Assembly: GCA_036389295.1 (NCBI GenBank) | Contig: DASVQB010000039.1 | Location: 1 to 64,000 of the forward strand | From: AC-37 sp036389295 | Lineage (GTDB): Bacteria > Actinomycetota > Thermoleophilia > Solirubrobacterales > Thermoleophilaceae | Reading direction: 5' to 3' | Length of the DNA: 64,000 bases | Shown here: positions 60,326 through 64,000 of the stretch, one piece after another | How the letters are laid out: every line of letters begins with the position of its first letter | Numbering within the stretch: the stretch's first letter is position 1 | Program-made: the position numbers and the translations under genes | Notes under the pieces: model-generated | What the model was told of the DNA's origin: nothing | What the model saw: the letters and a program-made list of their open reading frames with translations, nothing else | Databases searched by the model: none

Positions 60326-61425
60326 TTGAGCTCTACACGTCGGTTTCGCACGGACGGCGACGCGCTAGGCGCCGCCGGGTCGGCCGTTCCCGGGCTGACC
60401 CGGGTCGCGGTCGTCGGCCTGGGGTACTGGGGCCCGAACCTGCTGCGCGTCCTGTTCGAGCTGCCGGACGTGGAGGTGAAGTACGTCTGCGACCTCGACC
60501 CGGACCGGCTCGCCAAGAGCGCGAGCCGCTACCCGAGCGTCGAGCCGACGACCAACTTCGAGCGCGTGCTCAGGGACCCGGACGTCGACGCGGTGATCAT
60601 CGCGACGCCGGTGTTCACGCACTTCGACCTCGCCTCGCGCAGCCTGAACGCCGGCAAGCACACGTTCGTGGAGAAGCCGCTGGCGGCGTCCAGCGCGGAG
60701 GCCGAGGAGCTGATCGAGCTGGCCGACCAGCGCGACCGCCTGCTGATGTGCGGCCACACCTTCATCTACAGCCCGCCGGTCCAGGCCGTGAAGCGGATGA
60801 TCGACGCCGGCGACCTCGGCGACATCTACTTCATCTCCTCGAGCCGCGTGAACCTGGGCCTGCACCAGCGCGACGTGAGCGTCATCTGGGACCTCGGCCC
60901 GCACGACTTCTCGATCCTCCTGTACTGGCTCGACGAGCTGCCCGAGTGGGTCGGAGCCGTGGGCCGCGCCTCGATCGTCCCGCGGATCCCCGACGTGGCG
61001 TTCGTGGACCTCTCGTACGCCTCGGGCACGATCGCCCACGTCGAGATGAGCTGGCTCGCGCCGAGCAAGCTGCGCCGCACCGTGGTGGTCGGCAGCGAGA
61101 AGATGGTGGTCTACGACGACACGAGCCCGGAGCCGATCCGCGTCTTCGACTCGGGCGTCGGCGTGACCTACGAGGACCCGGAGAGCTTCGGCCAGTACCA
61201 GCTCTCCTACCGCACCGGCGACATCCTGAGCCCCAAGCTCGAGACGCACGAGCCGCTGGCGAACGAGCTCGGCCAGTTCGTCGACGACCTGCGCAGCGGG
61301 CGCAGCTCGAACGGCAACGCCCAGCTGGCGCGCGACGTCGTGGCCCTGATCGAGGCCGCCGAGGCGTCGCTGGACGAGCGCGGAGCGCCGATCGCGGTCA
61401 CCTCCGCGATGAGCGTCTCGGCCGC

Positions 61426-61429
<4 letters not shown>
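60326..61429 (+). CDS. Gfo/Idh/MocA-family nucleotide-sugar oxidoreductase
   Basis: The 367-residue NAD-dependent enzyme has VAVVGLGYWGPNLLRVL, CDLDPDRL, IATPVFTHFDLA, TFVEKPLAA (the conserved EKP) and WDLGPHDFSILLYW with the catalytic-region His. It is the type often found with WbpE/WbpI genes, where the WbpB family oxidises the 3-position of UDP-GlcNAcA before amination. The TTG start has ggagagagg just upstream. Its stop overlaps the next ATG (ATGA). Confidence 0.88.
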
Positions 61430-62919
<1,490 letters not shown>

Positions 62920-62926
62920 GCCGCCG

Positions 62927-64000
62927 GTGAGCGCGATCGAGCAGCGGGCCCGGGTCGGGACGCGGGCCGGCGCGGCGACGTTCGTCTACGTCGTCGGGGC
63001 GCGGCCGAACTTCGTCAAGACGGCGCCCGTGGTGGCCGAGATGCGCCGCCGGCTCCCCGACGACCGCCACGTGCTGGTCCACACCGGCCAGCACTACGAC
63101 CAGATGATGTCGGACGTCTTCCTGGCCGAGCTGGGCGTCGGGCGGCCCGACTACATGCTCGGCGTCGGGTCCGGGTCCCACGCCGTGCAGACCGCGCGCG
63201 TGATGGAGCGGATCGAGCCGGTGCTCGAGGAGGAGCGGCCGGACCTCGTGCTGGTGCCGGGGGACGTGAACTCCACCCTGGCCGTGGCGCTCGTCGCCGC
63301 GAAGGCGGGCCACCGGCTGGCCCACCTCGAGTCGGGGCTCCGCAGCTTCGACCGGACGATGCCCGAGGAGATCAACCGGGTCGTGGCCGACGAGCTCTCG
63401 CAGGACCTCCTCGTCCACTCGGACGAGGCCGTGGCGAACCTGCGCCGCGAGGGCATCGAGGACGACCGCGTCCACTTCGTCGGCAACACGATGATCGACA
63501 GCCTGGTGGCGCTGGAGGGCCGCTGGCGCGACGCCGGCGCCGCCGAGCGGCTCGGGGTCCGGCCGGGCGGCTACCTGCTGGTGACGCTGCACAGGCCGGC
63601 GCTCGTGGACGGCGACCTGATCCACGACGCCATGGCCCGGCTCGGCGCCCTCGCCCGCGAGCTGCCGGTCGTCTTCCCGGTCCACCCGCGGACGCGCGTG
63701 CGGCTCGGGGCCGGGTTCGAGCCGCCGCCCGGGCTGCTCCTGGTGGACCCGGTCGGCTACCTCGACTTCCTGTCGCTCGAGGCCGACGCCGCCGCCGTGC
63801 TCACCGACTCGGGCGGGATCCAGGAGGAGACTACGTTTCTCGGCGTACGGTGCTTCACGCTGCGCGACAACACCGAGCGGCCGGTCACGATCAGGGCCGG
63901 CACCAACACGCTGCTGGGCCTCGACCCCGCCCGCATCGACGCGGTGCTGCCGGCGCTCGCGGGACCCCCCGCCCCGCCCGCTGGACCGCCCCCGCTCTGG
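62927..64000 (+). CDS. wecB: UDP-N-acetylglucosamine 2-epimerase (non-hydrolysing), right end cut
   Basis: The visible 358 codons of this WecB-family enzyme reach almost the usual length (about 370). Motifs are VVGARPNFVKTAPVVAEM, HTGQHYDQMMSDVF, VPGDVNSTLAVALVAAK, HLESGLRSFDRTMPEEINR and LTDSGGIQEETTFLG. It makes UDP-ManNAc from UDP-GlcNAc, or the 2,3-diacetamido equivalent (WbpI), which fits the genes around it. The reading frame is open to the last base. The GTG at 62927 follows the transferase stop by 7 bases; the ribosome site is weak. Confidence 0.93.
   Translation, partial: MSAIEQRARVGTRAGAATFVYVVGARPNFVKTAPVVAEMRRRLPDDRHVLVHTGQHYDQMMSDVFLAELGVGRPDYMLGVGSGSHAVQTARVMERIEPVLEEERPDLVLVPGDVNSTLAVALVAAKAGHRLAHLESGLRSFDRTMPEEINRVVADELSQDLLVHSDEAVANLRREGIEDDRVHFVGNTMIDSLVALEGRWRDAGAAERLGVRPGGYLLVTLHRPALVDGDLIHDAMARLGALARELPVVFPVHPRTRVRLGAGFEPPPGLLLVDPVGYLDFLSLEADAAAVLTDSGGIQEETTFLGVRCFTLRDNTERPVTIRAGTNTLLGLDPARIDAVLPALAGPPAPPAGPPPLW

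Overview
The window reads as chromosomal DNA of a very high-GC actinobacterium. I infer the class Thermoleophilia (Solirubrobacterales/Gaiellales-like). The grounds are extreme G+C at third codon positions, the actinobacterial pyrR-pyrB-pyrC-carA-carB operon, a SAM-I riboswitch ahead of a threonine-synthase-like gene, and many genes that seem to be transcribed leaderless. No 16S rRNA or other lineage marker is present, so the class is a guess. I see no insertion sequence, prophage or CRISPR array. There is one tRNA, and genes are packed tightly with 1-8 bp start/stop overlaps. No gap between genes exceeds about 240 bases.

Region 1 (1-13.2 kb) is mostly housekeeping. A leftward pyrimidine operon sits behind a PyrR-binding RNA element (about 5980-6015). 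It is followed by a conserved helical protein, RNase Z, a secreted copper protein (monooxygenase-like core plus cupredoxin), a phosphoesterase, tRNA-Arg(CCG), a lipoprotein M28 peptidase, a secreted esterase and a small membrane protein.

Region 2 (13.2-64 kb) is one long surface-polysaccharide locus interrupted by a few unrelated genes. It holds two O-antigen-ligase/polymerase proteins, GT2 and GT4 glycosyltransferases, several GT-C type membrane proteins, methyltransferases, a polysaccharide deacetylase fused to a methyltransferase, and an asparagine-synthetase-like protein. It also holds a phosphomannomutase, an initiating sugar-phosphate transferase, a UDP-GlcNAc 2-epimerase, a DegT aminotransferase, a Gfo/Idh oxidoreductase and a hexapeptide acetyltransferase. 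The last four match the steps that make 2,3-diacetamido-2,3-dideoxy-hexuronic acids (WbpB/E/D/I type), so such a sugar is the likely building block.

Islands inside the locus are the riboswitch-thrC-MoaD unit (22.8-24.55 kb), a glyoxalase-family gene, corA, a two-domain dCTP deaminase (36.9 kb), a HIT protein, a long coiled-coil protein, a metallo-beta-lactamase-fold hydrolase and an ECF sigma factor. The unit I find most worth testing is the SAM-riboswitch / ThrC-like / MoaD-like pair, which could be a thiocarboxylate-dependent route to homocysteine. A second theme is gene starts placed 6-9 nt after a TANNNT box. Third come modular variants of the polysaccharide machinery: a TPR module fused in one ligase and separate in the other, a tandem GT-C-like pair, and a deacetylase-methyltransferase fusion.
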